Of a stretch of 64,000 nucleotides of DNA, positions 35,803-49,030 are shown in pieces. The first letter of the stretch is position 1. Each line of letters starts with the position of its first letter. The position numbers and the translations under genes were made by a program. The notes under the pieces are model-generated. The model saw nothing but the letters and a program-made list of their open reading frames with translations, did no database searches and was not told the DNA's origin. The DNA is from Phocoena phocoena. Lineage: Eukaryota; Chordata; Mammalia; Artiodactyla; Phocoenidae. The stretch covers positions 117,087,316 to 117,151,315 of the forward strand of contig NC_089222.1 in the NCBI RefSeq assembly GCF_963924675.1, written 5' to 3'.

Positions 35803-36027
35803 TTGTTTTTTTTTGTTTTTTTGGTTTTTTATTTGCGGTACGTGGGCCTCTCACTGTTGTGGCCTCTCCCGTTGCGGAGCACAGGCGCCAGACGCGCAGG
35901 CTCAGCGGCCATGGCTCACGGGCCCAGCTGCTCCGTGGCATGTGGGATCTTCCGGGACCGGGGCACGAACCCATTGTCCCCTGCATCGGCAGGCGGACCC
36001 TCAGCCACTGCGTCACCAGGGAAGCCC
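35803..36027 (-). mobile_element. CHR-2-like SINE, minus strand
   Basis: Plus strand reads an interrupted T tail, gcggtacgtgggcctctcac, ggagcacaggcgccagacgc, and ends caccagggaagccc. Target-site duplication tgaatggatgtttt at 35789-35802 and 36028-36041. The T tail is broken by G residues, a sign of some age. Confidence 0.92.
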
Positions 36028-36103
36028 TGAATGGATGTTTTATCTGGAGTCCTAGAGCAATACCCAGACTGTTTCAAGAGTGCTTAGTTGGTATCAAAAT
36101 TTT

Positions 36104-36473
36104 TTAAATTAATTCATTAATTAATTTTTTAATCTATTTTGTTTTTGGCTTGTGTTAGGTCTTTATTGCTACGTGCTGGGTTTCTCTAGTTGTGGCGAGT
36201 GGGGGCTACTCTTCATTGTGGTGCGCAGGCTTCTCATTGCGGTGACTTCTCTTGTTGTGGAGCACAGTATCTAGGCACACAGGCTTCAGTAGTTGTGGCG
36301 CGCAGGCCCTAGAGAGCATGGGCTTCAGTAGTTGAAGCGTGCGGGCTCAGTAGTTGTGGCACATGGGCTTAGTTGCTCCGCAGCATGTGGGATCTTCCCG
36401 GACCAGGGCTCGAACCCATGTCCCCTGCATTGGCAGGCAGATTCTTAACCACTGTGCCACCAAGGAAAGCCCC
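36104..36473 (-). mobile_element. CHR-1-like long SINE, minus strand, full length
   Basis: Carries several copies of the cagtagttg(t/a)(g/a)(g/g)c-type subrepeat, then gcatgtgggatcttcccgga and ccaccaaggaaagccc at the head. The target-site duplication is imperfect: tggtatcaaaatttt near 36089 versus tggtattaaattctt near 36475. About 370 bp, the longest SINE in the window. Confidence 0.88.
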
Positions 36474-36574
36474 TGGTATTAAATTCTTAAGACCATCTAC
36501 AGTGTCCACTTGCAACCCAAAAAAAGGCAAATTAAGGGGAAGAATAGTTCTTCACTAATTAAAAAAGAAATTTT

Positions 36575-36660
36575 CATATATGTATACATAAATCTGATTC
36601 ACTTTGCTGTACAGTACAAACTAACACAACACTGTAAAACAACTATACTCCAATAAAAAT
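36575..36660 (+). mobile_element. L1 3' UTR tail fragment
   Basis: tctgattcactttgctgtac, agtacaaactaacacaac and ctatactccaataaaaatt match the last 90 bases of the L1 3' UTRs elsewhere in the window, in diverged form, ending in an AATAAA. Severely 5' truncated. Confidence 0.75.
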
Positions 36661-36663
36661 TAA

Positions 36664-37602
36664 TTAGAAAACCAAAAGAAACTTTCAAAACTCACAAACC
36701 AGTGAGTATAGTTGAACAGTTAAAGATCTATCAGGAGAGAAAAAACAATTCTTTCCTGCCCCTTTACACTTTAATTCTATATGTAAGCCAGGCTTATTTC
36801 ACAGTTTGTATTAACCCCAGGAACTGTGCTGACTCATGAGTGTTATCTTGGAAATTTGTGAGGCAAATCTAGTTACTGGGAACCAAGCTAGGTAAAGAGG
36901 GAAAGGCCTCGCTCTGACATAAAGTCCACACAAGGAGTGGGTCACATGCTATCAGACAGACACCCCCAGCCCCCTTCAGGGTTTGGTAAAGAAGGTCCTT
37001 GCTACTGGGAGATAATACAGATTCAACTATTTCAGTTACATTCAAGGTAAATGGATTGGCAATGGTGTCTAAGATGAAAGAGTACATTACCCACAAAAGG
37101 ACATTTAGAATAGTTAGTACTTGAAATTCAGAAAGAGATTAGGCCTTTAGGGTGAGTGAAACTTGCAAGAAAAGCGGAGATCCAGTTTTAGAATAAAATT
37201 AGGCCCTAGGAAGGTTTATAATTGAAATATTTAGAAGAAGCCAAAGCAGAAGGCTGTCTGCCGGGGCTTTCAGGCAGTGAGAATGATTGGACTACTAAGC
37301 CAATTACCAAAACTGGAGCTCAGGAATATGGATTCTTAGGGGACAGAAACTTACTTGCCGGATTATTGAGGTAATTATGAGGTAGACCGTGGTAGAGAGA
37401 AAGAGCTCGAGTCTGGAAATAAATGGGGTAACCTAAGATCTTAATTGGAAAACTCCATAACTGTCAGAGGTGTTGCAGAAATAAAACTTTAACTGTGAGC
37501 TCTTTTAATCCCCAGGATTGGTTCTAGAGACAGGGAGAGGGATATAGCCTACAGATAAGTGTGTGTTAGTAGCAGGAGATGAGACTGTGGATGGGAGAGA
37601 GG
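36664..37602. other. unique sequence, no gene seen
   Basis: Purine-rich plus strand; no exon or repeat recognised. Confidence 0.4.
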
Positions 37603-37604
37603 TA

Positions 37605-37725
37605 TTGGGTTGACCGAAAAGTTCGTTTGGTTAACGAATATGCTGTTCAATAAAGTTCTTGGTGAAAATGAAAAATGTGTCTTTTATCTTTACTTCACAC
37701 CAAATGAACTTTTTGGCCAACCCAA
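37605..37725 (+). mobile_element. mariner-derived MITE
   Basis: 121 bp with imperfect terminal inverted repeats: ttgggttgaccgaaaagttc at the left and gaactttttggccaacccaa at the right, preceded by TA. The right flank is TG rather than TA, probably a mutated duplication. The interior (ggtgaaaatgaaaaatgtgt, then cttttatctttacttc) resembles the last part of a mariner transposase region, so this is an internally deleted copy of a Tc1/mariner element of the type known in cetartiodactyls. It makes no protein. Confidence 0.85.
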
Positions 37726-37795
37726 TGTTAAGGCTGAAAACTGGATGCAGTCTTTAAACTACGTGGAGGGATTTGACCTTTGTTGTTCCCCGCCA

Positions 37796-37865
37796 GCAGC
37801 TGCCAGTAGTTCTCAATCATAATCTCCTGGAGGGCTTGTGAAACCACAGTTGGCTGGGAGAGTTT
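37796..37865. repeat. hAT (MER5/MER20-like) fragment
   Basis: agtagttctcaatcataatc, tcctggagggcttgtgaaac and cacagttggctggg follow the common end of non-autonomous hAT-Charlie elements. Family not certain. Confidence 0.45.
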
Positions 37866-37869
37866 CCAG

Positions 37870-40800
37870 TTCTGTAAGAAACCCAAATTGGAGCAAGATG
37901 AGGTAAGCTGGACATTTATGACACCGTGGGCTGCTCCTGGAAAGAACATTGACTTTGAGAGGGGTAACCATTCAGCTTAGGACAGGGGCAGACAGACAGG
38001 GAGAGATGCTGACACTGATGATCTGAGCCATACACCAAGACATCTTACAATTTACTCTTTATCAGTATATCCAAATGGCATTGTGTCTTTAGACGCTTTA
38101 AGAGGTTAAAAATTAGAAACATACATCCAATGACATTCATTTGCCCTTGGGTAATATATCAGTCTGGATGCTTCCAGCTTGCCCTTTCTTGGTTAGAATT
38201 TTGGGTTGCTCAGAGGAGAATTTCACATTTGATCACATGAAATTTTAATGGATTCAACTCAGCCACTGACCTACTGTTGACATTTAAAAGATACACCTAT
38301 ATAAACCCATCTTTCTACATAAGACAATTCAGCTCTTGTTTTCCTTGTGGATTTAAATACTTTTCATAGTAGTAATGCAAAACAACATGCATAACGCAGA
38401 AAGCTGCTTGAATGCTTTGTATTGTTTTATCATTATTTAGTTATGTGGATCAAAGTCACCTTAAAATTTCAAGGATTGACTATAGATTGAGGACCAATTC
38501 ATGTTAAAAGACTGCCCTCTTGTGACAATGTGTTGTGTGTTTTACTGGTAAAACGACCTTATACCCTTTAGAATCCAACTTATAATAGTATTAAAAAGAA
38601 ATAAAACCTGAACATATTTTGAGATATTTTAATAATATTTTGTGTATATGGAAATTTTGGATAATGGATAGTTCTGATTAGATAGATGTTCCAGGGAGAT
38701 GAAGGTTTAAACTTCTCTCATTATTTAATTTACTTAATGGATATGTTTCTAACATTTATAAACCACTTCTCTGTTTCTTTTTAAATAATTAGTTAAATTT
38801 CACTATAGATCAAGGTGTCAGTGGCACATATCATAGAACTTAACAGCTTAAGTTGTCATCTATGTTCCTGTAACTATGAATATCACCTCCAGATTGAAGA
38901 ATCAGTTAATCAGTAAACATCAGTAATGGAATGATGACTGGTACATATCTTCTGGCTTTCAAATGCTCTTGGTCTAATGTAGGAGAGAGATGATATAAAT
39001 AAACAATTGCAAAGAAAGACTGTAATGTTTTGTGATATCAATTTTGGGGGATCTTTTTTATTTCCAGTATTTTCTGAGGTATTCTTCCCCAGTTCTAGGA
39101 GCAAAGCTATTCTGGTCTCACTGATTTAGAGAAATAGCAAAGAAGAAGGAAGAATTTCATGGAAAGGCATAAAACCCTGCAATTCTTTCTGTCTTTTGAC
39201 TTCTAGAAGCCTGAGCCTTAGGGACAGTTTAGAAGCATCATGGAACTGGTGTAGAGCAGTATTTTGCTGAGTGAGAAAGACTTGTACACATGTGAAAGGA
39301 GAAAGCTTGTCCCCAGATTAGGAAAAAATCCACTGTCGATACCTCTACACTCTCTCCCCATGGTTGAGATGAGGGGAAAGGAGGGGCCCCTTGATGAACA
39401 GTAGAGATCTAGGAGCAGTTCTCTAGAAATATCCCAGGAGATGTAAAGGTCCCAGAAAAAAAAACAGCAACAAGGGTGTCTAGGTGGAAGGGACCAAGGG
39501 GAGACTCATGGAGGATTTGTGCACTCCAAGTACGATAAAGCAACAGCAGTGAGCTTGTTGTCCTCAATGTGTCATGCAGGAGTGGACGAAGGAGAGGCCA
39601 GCAGCAGACTGTGTGGACAGATGGCCAAACACTAAATGCCTAACCCCACCTCCATCCCCTATGCTCTGGCTCTGCTCACCAAGGCTATGCTCTGCCACCC
39701 CGATGCCATCTTCAGGACTACGGCATCATTCTTCTAGCTCCTGGGAGTGTTGACAGCTGACTCCTTGCAATAATGCAGATGAATGTGCAAATGATCTCAT
39801 CCAAGTTCACAGCCCCTTTTCAGGGACAGTCCCTATCCAAAGACTGGTCATGTGGACATAAAAGGTGTGGCTTCCTTACCCTGATTTAGAAGCATTTTTA
39901 GACCCTCTCAGAGTCAAAAGAGGAGTAAAATAATTTTATCAAAGACTTAATAAGCAATCTCAATAGTGTAACATCAAAATTGCAGTTAAACATGGCACTT
40001 CATGATTACTTAAAATGAATAGTTTAACTCCAGGTACAAGATATCTGGGATATACAAGAAATTGGTAATAGTTTTGTCTCTAGAGCAGGGAACTCTGGAT
40101 CTATGTCCTTTTAGTGCATTTTTATTCTGTATCATATTGAGAGAGAAACCCTTACACAAGCAATAGGAAATTCCCTGTAACACTATATACAGATTCCAAG
40201 AGTTCTGTAACTCAGACAACTTAGACAGGAAAACTATGGCCTACAAAACCCTGTAAGATAACTTTAAAGAGGGCTTAATTGATTAAAAAAAAACATATTT
40301 ATGTAAAAAAAATGCACGTGAAGAGTTTGGGTAAATTGTTTCATGAAAAGTGAGAATTTCTATATCAGCATATCATCTTATATAATTAATAAATTTTATA
40401 GGTAGATGTTTGACTTTTATCCACAGCATAACTTCTGTATTCAATTTATACATTTGAGTTTGCTCACATGAAAAACTGGATCTTCCGAATGGGAAAATTT
40501 GGGAGATCTCTAATACCCTCCCTTTCCCCACCCAGGGACATAAGTAGATATATATAGTTATTAGTCAGTGATTTTTTTCCCTAGGAAGAAAGAGAAAATA
40601 AAAATAACATTTAAGATGCTTATCATGATCTCTTAAAAAAAAAAAAAACTGAGCAAACAAAAAATACCCTTATTCTGGAGAAGGAATTGCCGAGATGTGA
40701 TGCAATTTGGGCCTAGACAGTATTGATCTAACTCATTTGGGACCTCTATGTTTGGCAGGCATGGATTTTCAAACCATCACTACTAGTAGTACTTCAAATA

Positions 40801-40980
40801 GCAGGTCCCATTCAGATTTTATCTCTATTATGTAGATCAACTAAATCTGCCATGTTCTTCAAGTCCCTGCTATTGCCAGAAAGAAAGACTATAATATGGT
40901 CTTTCAAAATAAAATGCATACAGTTTTCAGGTGGATGGTATATAGCAATCCTTAATGGTTTCTCTTATGTTTTTACTCAC
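37870..40980. other. 3.1 kb unique sequence, no gene seen
   Basis: No exon recognised. The 39.1-39.9 kb part is GC-richer than its surroundings but shows neither an open frame of note nor a repeat family I can name. Confidence 0.4.
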
Positions 40981-40996
40981 TCCATTTGAGGACATT

Positions 40997-41213
40997 TTTT
41001 TTTTTTTTTTTTTTTTTTTTTGTGGTACGCAGGCCTCTCACTGTTGTGGCCTCTCCCGTTGCAGAGCACAGGCTCCGGACGCGCAAGCTCAGCGGCCACG
41101 GCTCACGGGCCCAGCCGCTCTGCGGCATGTGGGATCTTCCCGGACTGGGACACGAACCCGTGTCCCCTGCATTGGCAGGCAGACTCTCAACCACTGCGCC
41201 ACCAGGGAAGCCC
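40997..41213 (-). mobile_element. CHR-2-like SINE, minus strand
   Basis: Long uninterrupted T run (to 41021), ggtacgcaggcctctcactg, ctccggacgcgcaagctcag and an accagggaagccc head. Target-site duplication atttgaggacatt at 40984-40996 and 41214-41226. The uninterrupted tail suggests a young insertion. Confidence 0.93.
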
Positions 41214-41599
41214 ATTTGAGGACATTTAACAGAACTCCCACTGGGTTTTCCCTTTGGAACTCAAAAGGGGTCGCAGCATGTATTAGAGAAGGGATGAAGA
41301 AACTTATGTCATGTTAGAACACCACGTCTACACAACGCATGAACTTTTCCTTTGCTCTTTCCAGGCTGTTGTGACAAAACTCCAATGTATCACTGTGCTG
41401 AATCCCTCCATCTTTTATTTCCCTTGCTTATCTAACGTCTCCTTTTATTATCCTACCTCAGTATGTTCAGGGCTCCAGCAGAGGGGTTGGTAACGTCCTC
41501 TCCAATAAGGCACATGAGAGATATGTCTTTTTAATAACACAAGTATGCTCATGCCTTATTGTTACTTGATAATCTTAAATAACTCCTGACTAGAATAAC

Positions 41600-42010
41600 T
41601 CCTTTTCTATGACATACAAAACTTCATATAATCTGACCCAGCTGTATAACATCTGTTCTCTCTTCTTGCCTCATACTCTACAACTGTACCAAGCTACATT
41701 CTCCTCTATAGGCCTCTCTTTGCATGAGCTAATCCCTGAACATCCATCAGGAACCAATTTAATCATCTCTATTATCAGTCAAGCTTTCCCTAACCTCCAC
41801 TGCAGCTGATACTCAGCCTCTGCTCCACACCAGCCCTCGGAGTAATCATTATTTCTGCAGTAATCACAGAGTATGACAACATGTATTTAACCAGGTCGCT
41901 TTTCTAATAAAATATAACTTCCTTGAGTCTAGGAATTCAAATTTCTCCCTTTTTATATTCCAAATACCTAGCATACTTGAGCAAGGCTCGTTGTTAAATA
42001 CACAGTAACC
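41600..42010 (+). mobile_element. L2 LINE 3' fragment
   Basis: Words in L2 order: cttcatataatctgacccag, ctcatactctacaactgtac, caagctttccctaacctcca, tataacttccttgagtctag and aaatacctagcatacttgag. Old and mutated; frames across it are not genes. Weaker similar sequence extends left to about 41,330. Confidence 0.65.
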
Positions 42011-42129
42011 TCACTCCTTTCAAGGAGATGCATGAGGAACTCTTGAATGTTTACAAATATTTTAAAGCTGCAAAAGTAAGTCTTCAGAGGTACACTCTCG
42101 AAAAAATGTTTCAGGAGATAGCTAGCACA

Positions 42130-43625
42130 AAATTGAAGGAGATGAACAAAGTTGGAGGACTGACATTACCCAACTGTAAGACTTACTATAAAGCTACAGT
42201 AATCAAGATGGTACAGCAAAAGGATAGCCAACTAGATTGATGGAACAGAACAGACAGCCCAGAAACAGACCCACATAAATATAGGACAAAGGAGCAAAGG
42301 CAGTACAGGGAGTAAAGGTCACTTTTCAACAACAGTGCTGGAACAATTGGACATTAATATACAAAAGAATAAATTTAGACAAAGACCCTACCCTTCACAA
42401 AAATTAACTCAAAATGGATCATGGACCTAAATATAAAATGCAAAGCTATTAAACTCCTAGAAGATAACATAGAAGAAAACCTAGATGACCTTTATCATGG
42501 CCATTGCTTTTTAGATAAGACGACTCCAAAGGAATGATCCATGAAAAGAGTGATTGATAAGCTGGACCTCATTAAAATTAAAAACTCTGTTCTTCAACAG
42601 ACAATGCCAAGAGAATGAGAAAATAAACCACAGACTGGGAGAAACACATCTGATAAAGGACTTATACAAAATATACAAAGAACTCTTAAAACTCAACAAT
42701 AAGAAAATAACCCTATTAAAAAGTGGGAAAAAAAAACAAACCTTAACAGACACCTCACCAAAGAAGATATAAGGATGATGAATAAGTATGTTAAAAAATG
42801 CTCAACCTCGTATGTCATCAGGGAAATGTAAGTCAAAACAAAAGTTAGATTCTACTATACATCTATTAGAATGGCCCACATCCAGGACACTGATAGCACC
42901 AAATGCTGGTGAGGATGTGTAGCAACAGGAACTCTCATTCATTGCTGGTAGCAATGCAAATTGGTACAGCACTTTGGAAGACAGTTTGATGGTTTCTTAT
43001 AAAGCTAAACACACTCTTACCATATGCTCTGACAATTGTGCTCCTTGATATTTACTCAAAGGAACTGAAAACTTATGTCTACACAAAAACCTACACGTGG
43101 ATGTTTATAACAGTTTTATTCATAATCGACAAAACTTGGAAGCAACCAAGATGTCCTTCAGTAGGTGAATGGATAAACTGTGATCTATCCAGATAATGGA
43201 ATATATTTTCAGCACTAAAAAGAAATGAGTTACCAAGCTATGAAAACACATGGAGGAAACTTAAATGCATATTACTAAGTGAAAAAGCCAATCTGAAAAG
43301 GCTACATACTGTATGATTCCAACTATATGGCATTCTGTAAAAGTACAGCTATGGAATTTATCCAAACCCATAGAATATACAACGCTAAGAATGAACCATA
43401 ATGTAAGCTACAGGCTTTGGGTGATTATGATGTGTCAATGTAGATTCATCAACTACAATGTAGATTCAGCACATTTTCCACTCTGTGGGGAATGTTGATA
43501 ACGTGGGCGGCTCTGTTAGTATGTGAGCAGGGGGCATATGGGAAATCTCTGTACCTTCCTGCAACTTTGCTGTGAAGTTTAAACTGCTCTTTTAAAAAGT
43601 CATAATAAAATAAAATTTTCCAGCA
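42130..43625 (+). mobile_element. old L1 (L1M-type), ORF2 C-terminal part plus 3' UTR
   Basis: Reads through the RT thumb and C-terminus of an ancient L1 in broken frames (aaagttggaggactgacatt; gcaacaggaactctcattc; ttggaagcaaccaagatgtc) into a 3' UTR ending near cttttaaaaagtcataataa. Compared with relatives, part of the 3' UTR is missing after aagtacagctatgg (near 43,358). Many stops; no function. Confidence 0.85.
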
Positions 43626-43829
43626 ATATTCAAATTGAGACCCTCTGGCTCACAAGCAAGCCAAATGAGCAGCTTCCAATGATGTCAGAGCACAATCTTA
43701 CCCTGACATACATTGCCCATGCAGCATGGCTGCTCTGTAACTCCTGAAGTAGCTGACACCAATGACCAATGTCCTGCTTCTGGTCTCTACCATACATAAA
43801 GATAACAGTTATAATAATTACTATGTCTC

Positions 43830-44020
43830 TGTGAATTCTGTCATTATGTTCTAGACATTATAATTATTTAATCCACACACCAACCCTGTGAAGAAAGTAT
43901 AATTAATACTACCACTTCTCAGCTAAGGAAATGGAGACACAGGGTGCTTAAGTAGTTAGGTGAAAAGCACCCAGATGGGAAGTGGCAGATCCAGGATTTG
44001 AACTCAGGAAGACTATCACC
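43830..44020 (-). repeat. MIR SINE, minus strand
   Basis: Plus strand reads aatccacacaccaaccctgt, gaagaaagtataattaat, ggaaatggagacacagggtg and ggatttgaactcaggaa, the MIR consensus in reverse complement, nearly end to end. Confidence 0.75.
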
Positions 44021-46087
44021 CAGGCTTGGATTGGGAACCACTCTCCAGCACCACATCCTCCAGGAGAGTCAGAACCCCAGACACTCTGATTCTGTGAAAT
44101 GCATTCAGAAATGCTTAAGACATGAAGTCCTGTGGGATGACCAATTTCCTTCTGTAGCTTATTTTGCAAGATGAGATTTCAGGGAGAAAATATAGTGACA
44201 GTGATAGCGACATTGTATTGTTTTCCCCTATACATGTATTCATCACAGTGTTTTATGCCTAAACAGGTAGTTTGCATGTTCATTCCACACCTAAAAATAG
44301 ATGCACTCAATCTGGTAAAACCCAGAGAAAGCGGGCAGAGTATATTTACAATCTTGATAAAATGTTTCAAAAATAACCCCATTCCCAGGCTCTTTTGGAT
44401 CAGATGCACAGCCACCCATGGACTGGATTCCTTAGCTTTAGCTTGGTAGCCTTGAATGTGGGTGTTCCATGTTGAGTTTAACTTTGATTGCTCCTAAACC
44501 ATAACAGTTGGTACATACAGGACCCTACAGAGTTCTCACTGATTTAGGTGTTCTGATATTCTGGCAGTTCTCACCATGAAGGGATGGTGCTTCATGGGCA
44601 CTTCTGTAGAGATTCTCTTTTTTTTAAATCAGAAACCAATTCCTCTTGCCTCACCTACATTTGAAAATTTACCATTGAGTTCATTTATTCTAATCTCTTT
44701 TTCTTTTTCGTCTATCAATTTTACAGCAGAAAATAATCGCTACACTATTACAACTAGAAATGACTGGCGTTATTTGTACGTCACCTCACAATATATTGTT
44801 ATTTTTTTCTCAATACTATACAGTTCATATCTCATAGTTATTATAATTATTACTATTTAGAGTGGTACTAAATAAAATCAAATTTATATTAATCTTCTAG
44901 ACTCAGAAATTAATTTTTAATACCATTTCAGAATATGATAGCACATTAAAGGTATAGTGTTATGTATTTTAAAAACTTGTTGTTTTTCTTTTTTTGAAAA
45001 ACAGGATTTTGTAGGCGGTGGTGGGAGGAATGTAGATACAATTTTGGGGTCTCTTTCGTTTCTGCACAGGTTGCAGGCACTGACCTCCTAGTTCTTGACT
45101 GTCTTTGAGAATGTCTATAAAGAAAACAGCCGTAGAATATAAACCATGTCTCCTTCTGGAGCAAAGGAAAGATTTGTTTACTATACAGTATAATACAGAT
45201 AATGCCTCCCTCTGGGGAAAAGTTCTGCAAGTGAAGTGCATCAGCGTCCCTAAGCTTGGGTTGCTCTCCTGCACTGCAGTGTTCATGCATCACTTGGCCC
45301 ACTTTGTGTTGCCCTGTGAGAGCTGGAGCTGTCAGAGTTGGGTACTCTGTCTATGCTATTGCGAGGTTATTTTCTTCTCTGATTCAGGAATCATATATCT
45401 TCAGCCAGCATCCATAAAACTATAGCAGAGAAATTTGTTAGCTTGCAAGTAAGGAAATGTCTCAGGAATTTCTAAGTTACTGGCAAATATGATCTAAAAA
45501 ATCTTTCAATGTACCTTTTTATACAGAGATACATGTTTGGAGTGAATCAGTGAAGCGGGGAGAGAGAAATTAAGAAAAATGCTCGCAGGGATAAGATTTC
45601 ATGATTGTAAATTTTACTTATTTTTCCATTTTTCTATAATTGATAGGTTTATAAACATAAAAATTAATGTTTTATAAAAAATAACAAACTAGGTATACTA
45701 TACTTCATTGCAAATGTGAAGTAGATCTCTTTTATAATTGTATTTTCAATGTTTTCTAGCTAATAATATAGGGAAGTTATTAATTCCTGTGTATTCTTTT
45801 ATATTCTACCACTCTACTACATTCTTATGTTATGAGGGTAGTTTACTCTATTGTGTTTTGTTTGTAGACAGCGTTATCATCTAATAACTTTGGAAAGGAG
45901 AACTCAACATTGTTTGCAGATGGTGGTAATATATTTTATTGTAATATGTTATACTAAAGTATCCTATATAACATTCTTCTATAAGATACATATTATATTT
46001 TGTTGTCTAACAATTATATATATAAAATACACAGTTTTTCTTGCTGTCATCCATGCTCTGCCTATTTCAAGTTTCAGAAAGTATATT
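44021..46087. other. unique sequence, no gene seen
   Basis: Overlapping frames of 92-118 codons on both strands at 44.2-45.4 kb have no recognised domain, and each is contradicted by an equally long frame on the opposite strand. No repeat family assigned. Confidence 0.4.
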
Positions 46088-46520
46088 GCTTAACTTTTGC
46101 TGTATAACAAACCGTCCCAAAACAGTGTCTTAAAACAACCACCGCTTTATTTAGAGTTCATGACTTCATGGGTTGGTTGTGTGTTTCTTCAGGTCTGGGC
46201 CAGCTCTGCCAGTCTCTGTGTCTGTGGTCAGTCCTTTCGATGGCATTTGTTGGCTGGGGTGTTTCAGTTCTCCTCCATTTGGTGTCTCATCCTTCCAGGA
46301 GACTAGCTTGGGCATTTCCACTGAGGTCTCTGGGATCCAATGGTATCAGGTACTTTTCAGGACTCAGCTTGCATCACATTTCGTTATTGTACCAGTGTCC
46401 AAATTAAGACATATGTTCAAGCCTACAGTAAGGGTTTGAGGGGCTTATCTACAGGAATGGTTACAGGGAGATTCGAACAAATTGTGGGCCATTACTGAAA
46501 AAAAAAAATTTACCACAGGT
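46088..46520 (+). repeat. old interspersed repeat (MER/MaLR class, family not assigned)
   Basis: The opening cttttgctgtataacaaacc, gtcccaaaacagtgtcttaa, aacaaccacc and later ctctcatccttccaggagac-type words are those of a well-known mammalian medium-reiteration repeat that begins at a 'tgctgtgtaacaaacc' end and closes near 'ttgtgggccat...taccaca' (here 46,480-46,518). I cannot name the family with confidence. The 69-88-codon frames over it are not genes. Confidence 0.55.
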
Positions 46521-49030
46521 GGCAAACCATCATTGCCTGTCTGTATTTGTTTCCAACAGCATAATTTTCCTGGACTTGGGGACTCCTGATGACTGGAAAG
46601 TGAAATAATGGAGGAGAGTGTGAAAATTTTCTTGCTCTCAGAGAGTAATTACTTCCCAGTAGATAAATGACCATATACCTCTAGTTGGAAAGTGAAATGG
46701 AATCACAGAGCAGTGGGTCAACCTCTTCCTCCTTATTCTCAGCTCAAGTGTCTGCCTCAGTGTCCTATTTGGCTTTGATTATTATAGTTTCCTCCTGAAG
46801 TTTGGAAGATTGTGAACAGTTTTCCTAGATTGCAGAGATTTTCAAACCTAGATTCTGTGTATTTCCTTGACTCGTTCAATGGGAAGGGAGATAAGGGTGA
46901 ATCCAGCACCGTTGGTTGCCGGCACCCTAACACTGGGGTGTCTTTCAAATAATTTTCATTTACCATATGTGAAAGACCGTGCCTATATTCAAATCTATAA
47001 ATATTGATCAAGTGTTTCTTGGTACAGGCTGTGAGAAAATAAGGTTGAAATAAGATAGTCCCTATGTTCAGTAACTCATTATTTAACAGAAACCGTATCT
47101 TGGCATTGAGATGGAAAGTTTCTTGTGGGAAGTGACCCAGGTCACATGGTTCTGAGAATACATTTACTTTAAACATTAAAATAATATGTACTCTTAATAA
47201 ATTCTGATTCTCTTTGTCACTCTCTCTCTTTCTCATCCCATATCCCCCATTTAAAGAGTATTCTGCTAGGAGTAAACCCACTTTCTAGTTCTTCACTCTT
47301 CATTAATTTTGACAATTCTTATCTTGAAAAAGCTTTTTCCATAGACATTTTCCTAATTAAACATCTCTCCTACCAAGTGTTAAAAAGAAACACAACACTA
47401 ATAAATATTAGAGAGGAAAAACTCCTTTGAAAACTTAGGACAGGTTCCACTGACAAAGTTCCAATGATTTCAGGATCTATGCCTGCAGTAGACTTTTTTT
47501 TTTAACCTTCAAATTGTTTCTTTTCCCAGAGAGTTATTAAGGAAAAACCTAAAATTTATAATTCATCTGTGTTTAGAATGTTAATATTTTAATACTTTAA
47601 CAATATATGTAAAAGAACTTTTAAATTCTAAATGCAAATTATTCTTAAATACTATAATTGTCTTGACTAACATTGTCTAATGTTAAAATCAAATCTGGTT
47701 TTACTACATTCTTAGAAAAGAATGTAAGACAAAAATAATCTTAAATTATCTTCGTGAGGGCTCTCTGATCTCTAACCAGAACCACTTGAAACATTTTGTT
47801 CTTCTAAGTAGCCAGCAATCATTGGTGTCTGCCCACTCCTACCCAGCTAAGCCAAAAAGAAACTTACTGCTTCATATATTTAATTTTGCATTTATCATTC
47901 AACAGATGTTTATGGAGCCCCTGAAAGAAACCAGGCATTCACCTAGACCCTGAAAATACAAAAATGTATATATAACACAAAATTCCTTACTCTCAGGAAG
48001 ATCATATTCTAGTGATGGATATGAACAAGTAAGCAAAGAGTTATAATACCCTCTGCCGTAACAGAGACATGAAATAGCATCTTTGGGGAAGAGAGGAGGA
48101 GGCAAAAGCAAAGGAAGGAGTGAGTTTGGGAGAGATAACAAGTTAACCATGGAAAAGGCCAAGAAAGGGCCCAAGTGTGAAGGAAGGTGCGAGGGTAAAC
48201 CTGAGTTAAAGAGCTGGAAGGTGCTGATGGGGATCAATAGGAAATCTGGAAGAGTTTTCAAAGGGTCCTAGTGAATCTGGGTGAATGATCTGTTGCTTTG
48301 AATCTTCAAACACTTTCTGCAATATTATGTTCCATTTAAAGCACTTTAATCATGACTGCTAGCCTACATGCAAACACATTCTTCCATGTCCCTGTGAGAT
48401 ATATAATCCTACCCCCAGCCAAGAGCCTCACATTCCAGAAACTCAAGCCATGGTACAGAAATCCAAATTCAACTCATCAACACCATCTGCATAACCAGCT
48501 GTTCAACCTCCCATATAGCCTTCTTTTTTCATGTACCACATGTTCATAGGATAAAAGAAATTACGAATGAAAATGCTATCTGTGCACTGAAGTCCTATAT
48601 TTCATAACTCCAATGTCATCCCCTAATGTCCTCTGACAATTCTGTTTATGCCACTTGGAGAGGCAGGTTATACTATCTTGGGGAAGGATTCAGGTATTTG
48701 GTAACTTTTAGCAGCATCTTCATCCTAAGATCCTGAAAGCACAGACCAGAAAACCAGCACATGTGTCTGATGACTTGCTGGGATGTTCCCATGCAGCAAG
48801 CTTCATGGCTATTGGTAGGCACTCACTGGCCACATCACAGTTTCTCAGGACCAGGCTTCCCCCTTTGTCCTGTGCTTTTTATCGAGAGAATCTGACTTCC
48901 TGTTCGCCCTTTCACAAACATTTACAGGATGCCTAATAAATACCCAATAGATAACTATCAAAACACAACAAATATATCTTTCAAGTGTTGAAAGTAATAG
49001 TCTGAAGGATTTTTTTTTTTTTTCTATTTC
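46521..49030. other. unique sequence with a possible old repeat, no gene seen
   Basis: A 174-codon minus-strand frame at 46757-47281 is the longest non-L1 frame in the window, but it shows no recognised domain and its codon use does not look coding. A segment at 47,890-48,060 (cattcaacagatgtttatgg...gaccctgaaaatac) looks like an L2/MIR-class relic. Confidence 0.4.

Noticed and set aside
46757..47281. 174-codon minus-strand frame, the longest outside L1
   Set aside because: No domain, signal or splice context recognised, low-complexity AT-rich composition, and no promoter nearby. Treated as chance.
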